The notes beneath the pieces were generated by a model. The model did no database searches. It was given only the letters and a program-made list of their open reading frames with translations, and was not told the origin of the DNA. A program made the translations under genes and the position numbers. Of a DNA stretch of 64,000 nt, positions 35,635 to 47,277 are shown piece after piece (the first letter of the stretch is position 1; every line of letters begins with the position of its first letter). The DNA is from Ophiocordyceps camponoti-saundersi (nom. inval.) (lineage: Eukaryota > Ascomycota > Sordariomycetes > Hypocreales > Ophiocordycipitaceae): positions 62,001 to 126,000 of the forward strand of contig PDHQ01000047.1 in assembly GCA_003339415.1 (NCBI GenBank), given 5' to 3'.

Positions 35635-36092
35635 TCACACAACACACCGTCTCAGCGTTCGAAAAGGAACAATAAGCGCATTCTCCAAGTCCCATACTCG
35701 CTCTTTAACATAGACATCCTCAGAAAGCCGGCTCAAAATACTATCTCTGTCTCGATCGTTGAGCGCAATAGCCGATCCTTTAAACGGCCGCGTCTGGCTG
35801 GCTTCCACGTGCTTGGTAAACAGCGGCCCTGGCGAGACATCAGCCAGATTTCCATCGAATAGCACGCACATACACACCCGCCCAGGAAACGTAGCCCTCC
35901 TGGTGAAGCTTGACAAAGTTGGGAGAGTGCCGAGGTCGTACGGTAATGCGGCGTGCGAGCTGTCGGCTGTGAGCATTCGATAGGCAGACTTGGGGATAGC
36001 AGACGACTCACCACGCCGGCGTGATCTGGGATGACGACGAGCCATTCTCGTGTCTTTGAGGTGGCAGAGCTTGCAAGTCTGACTGACGACAT
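35635..36092 (-). CDS. YCII-domain protein
   Basis: Three exons (36092-36012, 35959-35878, 35828-35635) give 118 aa. The joined protein shows EWLVVIPDHAGVLARRITVR, then RHSPNFVKLHQEGYVSWAG, KGSAIALN, LSEDVYVKERVWDLENALIVPF. This matches the full YCII-related layout (IPD-PG start, RP-H, G/AG middle, S..D-Y...VWD...I.PF end). All three exons lie in different frames and join in phase, which makes chance unlikely. The gene is convergent with the YCII gene at 34981-35519 (115 bp between stops), and both sit between the two ABC transporters. It is probably cytosolic; no signal or transit peptide is evident. The reaction is unknown. Confidence 0.82.
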
Positions 36093-36584
36093 GATGAAGG
36101 TGGTGGTGGGAGAGGAGCTGGAAGGGGAGGCCAGCTTCGGTATGGGAAAGCAGCCATTAATGACGACCCTGTCGAATCGGTGTAATACATTTGTATGTAT
36201 ATCTGCGTCGTACGATATGAATCTGACTCTCATATTACATGCATACATGTATATATATCACTATAAGAGGCGGTGTTCCTGCGAAAGCTCCCCTGCGAAA
36301 GGCCCTAGAGACCGCCGTCAGACGGCGTCATCGTAAGTGAGTCCTTTATACCGGGATATACGGATAGTACGCATAAAATATAACCGGAAGCGGAAATAAC
36401 CAGCCGACGCTACTGCATAACCTGCTGCATAATAACCTGCAGAGCGCTTATGTTGACGTTCCTCGTCTGTCGCCCGGATGCTTCAACGGAGCGACGCTTA
36501 ATCACTCTCAACCAGCATTCAGCACTGCTCAGTCGACAAGTCAGGCGAGGCCTTGAGTATTCCCTGCTCATCTTTCACTACTGA
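36093..36584. other. Intergenic spacer downstream of ABC transporter 2
   Basis: The 490-bp region lies between the YCII gene start and the ABC2 stop, both on the minus strand. It is moderately AT-rich, with one TACGGATA at about 36359. It probably contains the YCII promoter and the ABC2 3' untranslated region. No gene is seen. Confidence 0.45.
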
Positions 36585-39500
36585 CTATTCAATACCCATC
36601 GCTTCCTCACCACCATTCCCCGCGACAAATAGGCTGTAATATCGCCCCCTCCGCGCCATGAGCTCCGAATGGGTGCCCTCCTCGGCAATAGAGCCTCCGT
36701 CTAAGAAGTAGATACGATCCGCCTCGGTAATAGTGCTCATTCTGTGTGTGACGATGATCGTCGTCCGACTCTTCTTAGTTCTTTTCAAGGCATGATGGAT
36801 ACGCGCCTCAGACTGCGAGTCGAGTGCTGATGTGGCTTCATCTAAGAGGAGGATGGCAGGCTGACGGATCAGCGCCCTGGCCAAGGCAAGTCGCTGCTTC
36901 TGCCCAACGCTGAGCTGCGTGCCTCTATTTCCAACCGTAGTATCGAAGCCGTCTCTGTTAAGCTATTTAGCAAGATGGTCTTCTGTCGGTAACGGCTATC
37001 AACACTCACGGCAGAGACTGGATGAAGGTGTAGATGTTGGCTTGTCTACACGCCTTCTCCATAGAGCTTCTCAGCCCCTCTTCATTGTCGTCGTCATCGT
37101 CAAGTCCGGCCAACAGATTCGTCGCAATCGTACCACTATAAAGGGTAGTGTCTTGACTGACGAGACCGATACGCTGACGGTGTTTGGCCAATTGGACCGA
37201 GGGAAGAGGCTCCTCGTCAAATCGTATCTGGCCTCGCTGAGGGTCGTAGAACCTTTCAATCATGGAAATGATAGTGCTTTTGCCTGAGCCCGAAGGTCCA
37301 ACAAAGGCAACGCTTGAGCCGGCATGGATGCTGAAACTGATGTCCTTTAACGCCGCGCGGTTTGGCCGTGAGGGATAGAAGAATGTAACCGAGTCGAAAT
37401 CGATTCGGCCTTTTCCCGTGGCCCCAGTGGTGACTCCGTCGAGGCCGTCCAGGGGGTCTATTTCAGATTCTCGGGAGAGGAGATGTTGCAACCTAACCGA
37501 TGCTCGCTTCGCCTTGCCTAAACTCGGGGTCCAGGAGAAGACGAGACCTGTGGAGTAGGCGCCCATGAGCATCGACGACTGCACGATAATAAACTGATCA
37601 AGCGAGTATTCATGCCGTATAATCAGCTTTCCCCCATACCAGAAAGTCAAAGCCATGCCGGCATAGTATATCGCTTGAGCTACAGCGTAAAGGAGAGACG
37701 TCTGTAGGTTGGTCTTTAGAGCTAGCAGTGCAGTGTCGTTAAGAGCCGTGTTAAACTGGCTCGACACCTCGTCCTCTCTCGTCATCGCTGCAATTGCACG
37801 GATTCCTGACAAGCTTTCGCCGGCCAGCTCTGCCGCCTTATCGTTAAATAGCTCGGTGTGAGTCTGAAATTCACCCATAAGCCACTCGCTAAAGTAGCCC
37901 GAAGCTGCCAGTGCAGGGTATAAAAGCAGACATATAAGGGTGAGTTTCCAGCCGAATACCGTGGCGGTGATACAGCTGCAAACCGCGGTAGACACACATA
38001 GAAGGGTGATACTCAGGGCGGAACCGCTGATGCCGGCAAGGTCGTTTATCGAGTTAGACAGGAATCCGGATATTGCCCTCGCCGAGTTCTTTTCCTTGTC
38101 GAAGAAGGCGATTTCCATCCTGAGTATCTTTTCCAGAGTCATGCTCCGGACCCGGTTCAGCATCTTCTCGGAGCACCAGGCGAAGATGATGCCTTCAGCC
38201 CCGAGAACAATGAACATGACAATGGCCAGGGTGAGGAAGAGCAAGGAATAAGTCTCTGTTTCCCATAGAATCTTTTCCTTCTCGGATGATGGCTGAGAGA
38301 GGGATACAATGGACTTGGCAAACAAGATGGCAGAAGCCGGCTCCTCGAAGCCGGCAACGAGGGAGCATACCAGACCTAGAATCACCCATTTGAGCTCAGG
38401 GCGGTTCAACATCCATCCGAGCCTGATGAGGGTTAATGTTGACGATGACGGCTCATCCTTCTTGTCCATCTCCAGGCTGGCCGAAAACGACACATCATCG
38501 TCGCCATCGTCCGTCTGCGCCTCGGAGCTACCCAAGTCCGACTTCCGCATCTCATCCGACAAAGGCCCGTCGGTGACGAGTCCCTGAGCATGAACCAGAT
38601 CGAAATAGACGGAACGTGACTCCATGAGCTCCTCATGGGAGCCCTCTTCAGCCACGTGCCCCGAGTTCAGGACGACAATCTTATCAGCGTCGCGGATGGT
38701 CGAAAGACGATGTGCGATGACGATCTTCGTCGAGCTCTCGCAGCTCCTGCTAAGAGAATGCAGAAGCCGCGTCTCCGTTTCGCTATCGAGTGCCGATGTC
38801 GCCTCGTCCAGTATAAGAACCCGAGGTCGGCCGACGATGGCCCTCGCGATCGCTACTCTCTGTGCCTGCCCGCCGGAAAGTCGCGACCCTCTTGAGCCGA
38901 CGACGGTGTCATAACCTTGAGGCAGCGCCTCGATAAAGTCATGCGCCTGCGCCACCTGAGCCGCGTCGCGCACGAGTTGCCGCTTCTTGTCCTCCGATAT
39001 GCCTTCACATTGCGCTCCAACGAGACCGAACTCGATGTTCTGACATATCGTCGTGTTGAAGAGAAATGGCTCCTGACTGACAAGGTGAATCTGTCGGCGT
39101 AGCCACCGCAGATTAAAGCTGGATAGCTCCCTACCATCTAACGTTATGCTTCCTGCGACGGGGCGATAGAATTGCAATATCAAGCTCGCGATAGTACTCT
39201 TTCCTGACCCCGACGGTCCGACAAGAGCCGTCGTCTTTCCGGCCGGGAACGTTATGTTCAAACCTTCCAGAAGGGTAACGGTCTGACGATGGGGATAGAT
39301 ATGCTTGACCTCGTGCAAGACTATGGTCCCATGACTTTCGTCTTCTTCGAGAATACAGCCCTGATCAGAGGAAGAGTCTATAGGCGACTCCCGTTCAGTT
39401 ATGTCGTAGACGCGATTCAATGCCGCAATAGCCATGTTGAATGCCTCCAAGTTCGACCCGACATTGAGAACGACGAAGGCGGCCGACTTGAGCACGATAG

Positions 39501-40569
39501 TGGTAGCTACAACGCTTATAAAGGGCGTTATACCGTCTATAAGCCGCCTCGAGCCCTGCCAGAAGCCTATCGCCACATTGATATAGCCGCTAGCAGCACA
39601 GAGACTTATCATGGACGAGTTCAACGTCTTGAGAATAAAGCCGTCCTTGGACGCCCTCTGGAGGTGATCCATATAAGCCTTGTGCACGCCTCTCTGCAGT
39701 CCGAGCGCCGCCGTGCTCTTGACGTCCCCGAGGGCTTCGTCAACGACGGCAGCGGCGTCTGAGGAGGCGTCCAGCGATCGGGTGCTGAAGCGCGCCGTCG
39801 CCTTGCCACTGAGGACCAGCACCAGAGTGCCGACGACCAAAGACCACGAGAGAATACAGGCCAGCGTCCAGTCCAAGGCGAAGCACACGGCCATGGTCCC
39901 CGTCAAGTTGCCAACGGCCGCGATGCTGACGGCGAGCTTCGACGATAGGGCGTCCTGTATCGTGTTGGTCGTGAGGTGGGACAGGATATCTCGGGTGCCG
40001 TCGCCATCAAAGACGGCCATGTTCTGCCTCAGAACGGCAGCAAAGTACTGCGTCTTGATCCGGCCAACGATCCGGCCGGCCGCGTGAGTGAAGCCGCAGG
40101 TAGCAATGGTCCATGAGGCTAAAGACAGGAAGAAGATGTAAACATAGTAGAGCGTGAACTGGTTGATGGACCCAGACAGGGCATCACCCTCTGTCCGGGC
40201 TCTGGCCAGGAACTCGAGCAGGTATGCATTGACAATCTGTGCAGGCCCATCAGCGAACCTGGGGGACGATGGAGAGGCCGGCATGTGACCACCTACCGGC
40301 GCCGTGGGATGCAACGCGCCGGCGACGATGGCGGCGACGGCACTGACAGCAACCAGCACCAGTTCCGAAAGCGTCGCATGCCTGTAGAGGCCGACGAAAG
40401 ACGCCTTGACGGTGTCTCGCAGCAGCAGCTGTTGGTCCAAGATGTGCTTTTCTGCCGGAGCAATCTTTGGCTCGAGTTTTCCGTCGACGTCTTTGTTGTC
40501 TGAGACGGCCGAGGTTGTTTTCGAACATGCTGCTTGGTTCGTATGATGGTTCGTTTGAGAGCCACCCAT
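36585..40569 (-). CDS. ABC-B (multidrug-resistance type) full transporter 2
   Basis: Three exons (40569-40297, 40236-37010, 36954-36585) give 1289 aa. The first intron (60 bp, GTAGGT...CACAG) is a multiple of three and open, so it could be read through. It is taken as spliced because the paralogue has an intron at the same site (after ALxPxxP). NBD1 shows [18 protein letters not shown] and [17 protein letters not shown]2 shows [18 protein letters not shown] and [13 protein letters not shown]. The N-terminus ([28 protein letters not shown]) aligns with transporter 1 ([28 protein letters not shown]). The two are clearly duplicates but well diverged. The gene starts back-to-back with the NRPS gene, with a 1-kb shared upstream region, which favours a role in exporting its product. 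Confidence 0.9.
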
Positions 40570-41589
40570 GGCGACGACTGCGAGACCTGGAGACGATCAA
40601 CAAGCACCGGATAGCGATGGCTTAGAAAGAAAGAGATGGCTACAGGAGTTGAAGATGCTCGCAGTGATGAGCCTGAAAGCGAATCTACCTCCTCTACCGG
40701 ACTTTGAGATGAGAGACCAAGAGTTGCTCTGCATACCTACGTGCATACATCCATATCCGTACATCCATATGCATTTGCCTCTTCATGAATAACACAAATA
40801 TACTATCCGTGTATGTATGTATGTATGTATGTGCATCTCGAATGCATCTCCCCAGTCATCCGCTCGCACTCCCCCTGTGTATTTAGCGACCGACACGCGA
40901 TTGTCAGCATCGTGAGATTTCATCTACATACACGGGCGCCACTGCTTTCTGAGTCGGCGAAGAGACGCTGACTTACATACATAACTAGGAAGGGTGGTTC
41001 GATCTGTTGCTGCCGGGCCACGCGGTTCCCGGTAAGGATCCGAAACAATGATACGGCTCGGTTGGACAGAGCCGGCTCATCATCCAAAGATGCAGCCAAC
41101 GGACCAGCTATGTATGTCAGCCTGCCTGAATACCAGGGGGAGAGGGGGGGTATGTATATACGGATAGAATAGGTGGCAGCTTACTTTCCATGTTCCAATG
41201 ATCAGCATGGTGGTTATACTCACATGCAGTTCCACGCGTCTGTATCCGCAGATTGCTCCGTTGTTACATACCGCCTATGTGTCACCACGTCGCGGCCACA
41301 CTCGACGTGATGGCTGCTTTCTTGTGTGCAACTGTGACTGGAGACTCCAAAACGAAACGCCAAGAGAGAGATCGCCCGGTGTAGTGACAGTAGGTATATG
41401 CAGGTGTCCGTGTAAGCGGACCTCGTCGACGACGTCGTCATCTAGGTAGGCCACTGCAAGTAATACGATAAGAGATCAGCGGGAAAAGGCAGCACAGAGA
41501 GAGAGAGAGACAGAGACAGAGAGAGAGCCAATTTCATCTTCAGTAACAACAACTATTTTCATCCCTTGGCCTTGCTCATCTCCCTGGCC
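40570..41589. promoter_or_regulatory. Shared divergent upstream region of ABC transporter 2 and the NRPS
   Basis: The 1.0-kb region separates two divergently transcribed cluster genes and so should contain both promoters. Visible features are (GTAT)n at 40814-40832, TATCCGTA/TACGGATA at about 40756 and 41159, and a (GA)n run at 41498-41526 close to the NRPS start. No pathway-specific binding site can be named from sequence alone. Confidence 0.45.
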
Positions 41590-44500
41590 ATGGCAGCATC
41601 CCCATCCGAGACGAGTCCGCCATGGCAGAGCTGGGACAGCTGTTGCATCTTGAGCGCCAAGGAGGATGGCTCAATCAAGCGGGAATCTGTCTTGCTTCCA
41701 GACGCATTCAACAAGGATTCCATCACCTCATTCTGCCGGGACCGTCAGGTTTCCGAGGCTGCCGTGGTCAAGTTGGCCTGGTGCATTGCCGTGGGCGCCT
41801 ACGCCGGCGTCCAGCATGTCTGCGTGGGCATCAGGGCAGAGGGCGGCCAGGGATTACTACGTTGTCGATTAGATCCGCAACAAACGGCTGCTCATCATCT
41901 CGTTTCCTCGTTGGAGGAGGTTGCCTTGGGTGCCGACGAGCTGGTTGACGCCGTCTCCAGCGGGCTACTGGACACGATACTGGATATTCGGCGCCGCGGC
42001 TCTCAAACGAGCAGTGTAAGCTGGACTGTTTTTTCCTGACCGAGTATCGCCCTTGGCTGACACGAGAATATGGCCAGAAGCTGTCCAGCTCGAGCCATGT
42101 CGTCGAGGCCGAGGTAGATTTAGACAAGGGATCCGTCGCCATCCGCTATCCCTTCAACACAGTCAACGGCGCCTCATGGGGCATGCGAGCGGCCAGGCTG
42201 CTGTCGACGAGCATCACCGACATCGTGAAGCATGCCGACGAGCGTCTGACCGACCTGGACCTGCTTCCGACTGCCGATGCTGCCGAGGTGGAGGAATGGA
42301 ACGGCAAAGACCTGGGCACATACGACGCCTGTCTACACCAAGTCATTCATCAACGGGCCGAGGAGACGCCCGACGACGTGGCCGTGTGCGCCTGGGACGG
42401 GGACTTGACATACCGCGAGCTGGACCGTCTCTCGTCGCACGTTGCTTGGAGGCTGCACCGCCTCGGCGTCGACAGGGGTGCTGTTGTTGCCTTCTTGTTC
42501 CGCAAGTCTAGGTGGACGATTGTGTCGATGCTGGGCATCATGAAGACAGGCGGCGCTGCCGTTGCGCTCAACGCCGATTTCCCGGTCGAATGGTCCAAGC
42601 ATGTGGTACAGTCTACGAGAGCCGGCGTGCTTGTTGTCGGCCGGGGCTTGGAGGAGGTGCTTGATCTGTCGACGGAGGGAATCGTCACAATGATCGTGGA
42701 CGAGGCTTCATTCCCCGACAGAGACGCACCTGATGGCTTCACTTCGTCGACAGTCAGGCCGGACGACGTGGCCTACATCCAGTTCACGTCCGGAAGCACC
42801 GGCCGGCCCAAGGGCATCATGCTGGAGCATAGGACATACTTGGCCAGCGCAATGTCGCAACTGGAGTCGTGCCACGTCGGAAAGCAATCGAGAGTTCTCC
42901 AATTTGCCAGCCACAGCTTCGACGCCATCCTCGTCGAGGTGATAACTCCGCTGCTGGCCGGCGGCTGCGTCTGCGTCCCTTCAGATGAGCGGCGGACAGA
43001 CGACCTCTCAGGGGTTATAAGGGACTACCGGGTGAACTGGATGGGGCTGACGCCGACGCTGGCGAGGGTCATCAAGCCCGAAGACGTTCCTGGTCTGCGG
43101 ACGCTGTGCTCATGGGGCGAGGCGGCCACGAGCGACATGATCGAGGCTTGGGCCGACGCCGTCGAGCTCATCAACATCTACGGCCCGTCCGAGAACTCGG
43201 TCGAGTCGACATGGCATTCGTGGTCGACCGGCGTCCGAGACGCGTCTCATCTGGGCAAGACCATGAGGGCCGTCAATGCCTGGATCGTCCGCATCGACAA
43301 CAGGGATAAGCTCGCGCCGATAGGAGCCGTCGGCGAGCTGGCTCTTCAGGGGCCGACCGTGGCCAGGGGCTACCTTGACGACGATGACGACAGCAGTACC
43401 ACCTCGTCCTTCAGCCACTTCGTGCCGTGGCTGCCGCCAGGAGCCAGGAACCAGCGCATCTACTACTCGGGCGATCTCGTCCGCTATACTGACGACGGAG
43501 AGCTAGACTTCTGCGGCCGTCGTGACACGCAGGTCAAGATCAGGGGTCACCGCATCGAGCTCGGCGAGATAGAGCATCACATCAACCGGAACCTGCCCCT
43601 CGCAGCATCAACGTCAATCGTGGAGGTGATCCGTCCCGTCCATCGCCCGACGCAGAAGATACTCGTTGCCTTCATCGGCGAGAAGCGCGATGCTGCGTGT
43701 TCGACCGGGCCCCTATTCCAGCCGCCTTCCACCGCCTCCAGGGATAAGGCGGTCGTGATAGAGAAGCGACTGTCGCAATGCCTGCCGCCGCACTCGGTTC
43801 CGTCGCTATACCTGCCTCTCGGATATCTTCCCACCACCGCCTCGGGTAAAGCAGATCGGCGGAGACTGAGGACGGTGGCTGAGTCGCTCCCAGAGCCGGA
43901 ACTGCTGAGCTACTCGTCTCAGGCAAGGGAACGACGAAAGCCGCAGACGGAGACGGAGACGCGGCTGGCCGACCTCTGGGCCGATATCCTAGGCGTAGAC
44001 GTCCGGAACGTCGGCCTTGATGACAGCTTCTTCTGGCTCGGGGGGGATTCAATTCTCGCCATGAAGCTCGCCGTAACGGCCCGCGGACAGGGGATGCAGC
44101 TCACCGTCGCCCAGGTTCTCAACAACCCGCGGCTGGGGCAGCTCTCGACCGTCGTCTCGACGGGCGTCTTCAAGCATGACGATGCTCAAGGCTGCGTGTA
44201 TATGCCCTTCTCCTCTCTCCCCAGAGACGTGGAAGCGGGCGACTTCGTGTCGAGCGTCGTAGCGCCGCGACTGGGCGTCGAGGCCTCTGATATACAGGAC
44301 GCGGCCCTGGCAACCGACTACCAGATCGAGAACCTTGCGTGGTCGTCGCTGAAGACACGCGGAGGAACAAACTACATCACGTTTGAATTCTCCGACGCTG
44401 GCCTTGACGCCGCTCGACTGCAGACGGCCATTGAGAGGCTCATCTCGCATCACGCCATCCTCCGCACCGTCTATCTCGTCCACCAACGACGCGTCTATCA

Positions 44501-45875
44501 AGTTACTCTCCGAACGCTACCGATCGAGTTCATCCATTGCCTGTACACGAGAGATGTGGCAAAGACCACCTCCGAACTGGTCGACACCGATTCTCGTCAG
44601 CCTGTTGACATTACTCGGGCCCTCATCAAGTTCTGGCTCGTCCGAGACGACGCCGGCCCTGGTCGGGTAAAATGCCTCGTTCTCCGCGCCTCGCACTTAC
44701 AATACGACGGCGTCAGTCTCATCCGGCTATGCAAGGAACTCGGCCTGGCCCTGACCGGCCTGGATCTGCCCCCGACGACATCGTACTTCGGCTACATGCA
44801 TTTCGCGGCCAACCACGACGAGCAGGGAGCCCGCGACTTCTGGCGCAAGACCCTGGCAGGATCTCGCATGACAAACGTCTTCAACCACACGAGCATCCCC
44901 TGGAGACACGTCTTGGACGGACAGGTCGAGACCGTCGTCGATACCGCCGTCGTCCGTTCCAACTCGGACACGACCATCGGCACGACTATCAAGGCGGCCT
45001 GGGCTCTAGTTATGGCGGAAATGTCCGGCAATGACGACATCGTCTTCGGCTCCGTCGTCTGGGGCCGTAACGCCATGTATCCCGGCGTCGAGCAGGTAAC
45101 GGGAGCGTGCATAGACAACATACCCGTACGCGTACGTCTCGGGCCCGGCATGACGCTCCGAGAGCTCCTGGGACAGGTTCAGAGACAATACTTCGAGGCC
45201 GTCAGCTTCGAGAGCTTCCGGTACAAGCGCATCGTTGAAGAGTGCACCGAATGGCGGCCGTGGGAGCGGCTGAGCACATTGGTCGAGTACGAGAACCTTG
45301 GAGAGGAGACTTCGAGCTTCCAGCTGGATCAGGAGACGGACTTTACCGTCAAGGAGATCAGACCGCCGGCTGATCGTCACGATATCACCATCTTCAGCAC
45401 TCCGCTGGGCGCGGAACAGACTTTCATCGCCCTCGACTTCTGCGAGGCCGTCGTTCCAAAGTCAATGGCACAGGGCATGCTAGACCGCCTGGTACATCAC
45501 ATACGAGAGTTTCACGACAACATCGACAAGCCCGTGCAAGACGCCATGACTCGTGACACGGGGCTTCCTCGTATCCCCATGGAATTGGCTGCCGTCAATG
45601 GCTGTCACTACGTTGCTGACGGGCTGGTCAAGCCGCACTTCAGACAGATGGTTGAGAGAGCCTGGGTCAGCGTCCTCGAGTCTCGACACGAGGATCTTGG
45701 CGCGTACTGGACGGATAGGGTTCCGTTCTACGAGGTCTGGGGGAATCTCATCGCATCGTATGGCCTTGCAAGGTGCTACGCTGACGAGGGAATCGTCGTC
45801 AGCATGGAGGATGTCTTGGAAAACGCAGATATGCAGTCTCAAGCGGGATTGCTGCAGAACAGGGGGGATCAGTAG
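41590..45875 (+). CDS. Nonribosomal peptide synthetase, (partial C)-A-T-C
   Basis: Two exons, 41590-42015 and 42078-45875, give 1407 aa. The 62-bp intron has GTAAGC, a CTGAC branch motif and GCCAG, and joins two frames in phase. Residues 1-220 resemble only the C-terminal half of a condensation domain (VVKLAWCIAVGAYAGVQHVCVG) and lack its active-site motif. The adenylation domain follows with TSGSTGRPKG (about 379), NIYGPSENS, YYSGDLVRY, GRRDTQVKIRGHRIELGEIE and TASGKADRR. The thiolation domain has LGGDSI with Ser at about 800. The final condensation domain has HHAILRTVY and SHLQYDG (catalytic His at about 1015), as in chain-releasing or amide-forming terminal C domains. Specificity residues read by eye start D-A-V-G; the substrate cannot be predicted. 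No thioesterase or reductase is present. Confidence 0.88.
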
Positions 45876-46665
45876 ATGGATAGTCGTCATCGTAAGCATG
45901 CGTCTCTACAGATTCGTACACGAATATCGATTGATATACAGTGGACAAGGGAGGCTCACGCTACCTGAACCCATGACATTCTACGGATAGAGGACCTTTG
46001 GTGTGTTCCTTTGGCGGAGATGACAACCATATTGGGCCCATACCACTGTTCGGTGCCTTGATGTAGTGCCTTGATGCAGCCAACGCTCACTGCATGGAGA
46101 GACAATACCGGTCTTCAGATATGGTGTCTCAAGCCCATCTGGAACATCGATGTTTGCTTCGACGGACGACCAACAAGCTCACCTCCGATCAAGTATCAGC
46201 ATATCCATGCATATGCAAACGTGCATACAATAAGCCTCTCCGGCACACCGGGGAGTCAGTCCATCAAGACGTGCCCGGCGGCCATGTGCCGGGTGAGACG
46301 ATGACAGCGTCAACCCCGAACGACTGCCTACGCATATAGCCCCGTACGGGGGTTCCTCCGCCGGTCCCCCAGCATGCAGGACAGGCGAGGTATGCTGCAT
46401 TCTCCTTCGAGGCATATACATGAACGTAGTAAGAATGGATGTATGTAAGTGGTAGGTAGGTAGGTATGCATGTACGTACGCGCTCGTCTTACATGTGTTC
46501 GACCTGCCTTGAAGCCTGAAGCCCTCGTCACCTGTTCCATTGCTGACATTGAAGCCATCGCCAAGAGGAGTGTATTAAGCCGTAAGGGTCAGCCTTTCTC
46601 CCTCCCGGATAGGCATCGAACAGACTCTAGTCGTCCATTGGTAAACCGTTTGAACACTCTCAACC
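45876..46665. other. Intergenic spacer between the NRPS and the fusion enzyme
   Basis: 790 bp lie between two same-strand cluster genes. One TACGGATA occurs at about 45983. TATGTAAG/GTAGGTAGG words lie near 46440-46475. No other gene is recognised; the region presumably contains the fusion-gene promoter. Confidence 0.45.
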
Positions 46666-47224
46666 ATGGAGGCAAAAGGCAAGAAATCACCCCTAAAGGT
46701 CGCCATCATCGGGATAGGCCACCGAGGCTATAACACGCACTTCCTCTCTCTGCTCGAGAACTCTCGAGCATGGATCGTCGTGTCCGTCTGCGACACAGAG
46801 CAAGAAGCCCGTCTCCGCTTCTCCAGCAAGCATCCGGACATCAACACATACGGAAGCCTGGACAACTTGCTGAACAAGCACAAGGCCGAGTTGGACTTTG
46901 CCATTGTATGCGTGCCGCACCAGTTCCATTATGAGTGCTGCGAGAAGCTGGCTCGTGCCGGCGTTCCCATCTTGAAGGAGAAGCCGGTGGCCGAGTCGAC
47001 GGAGGAGTATCAACGACTCCTCAGGCTGCCCGTCAAGATGGGCGTCACCTTTCAGAAGCGCTTCGAGCCGCGCTATCTCGCTGTACGCGACCTCTTGCCT
47101 CAGGTCGGTCAAGTTGCGTCCTTTACGGCGACGCTGAGCGCGAGCATCGTCGCTCTGGACGCCACGTGGAGAGCGAGAAGCGATGTCGGAGTTACGGTAA
47201 GCGGTGTTCTTTCCTTCGAATGAT

Positions 47225-47277
<53 letters not shown>

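Noticed and set aside
40237..40296. In-frame 60-bp segment of ABC transporter 2 read as coding
   Set aside because: It has canonical splice ends and coincides with the intron of the paralogue; treated as an intron, though retention would not break the frame.
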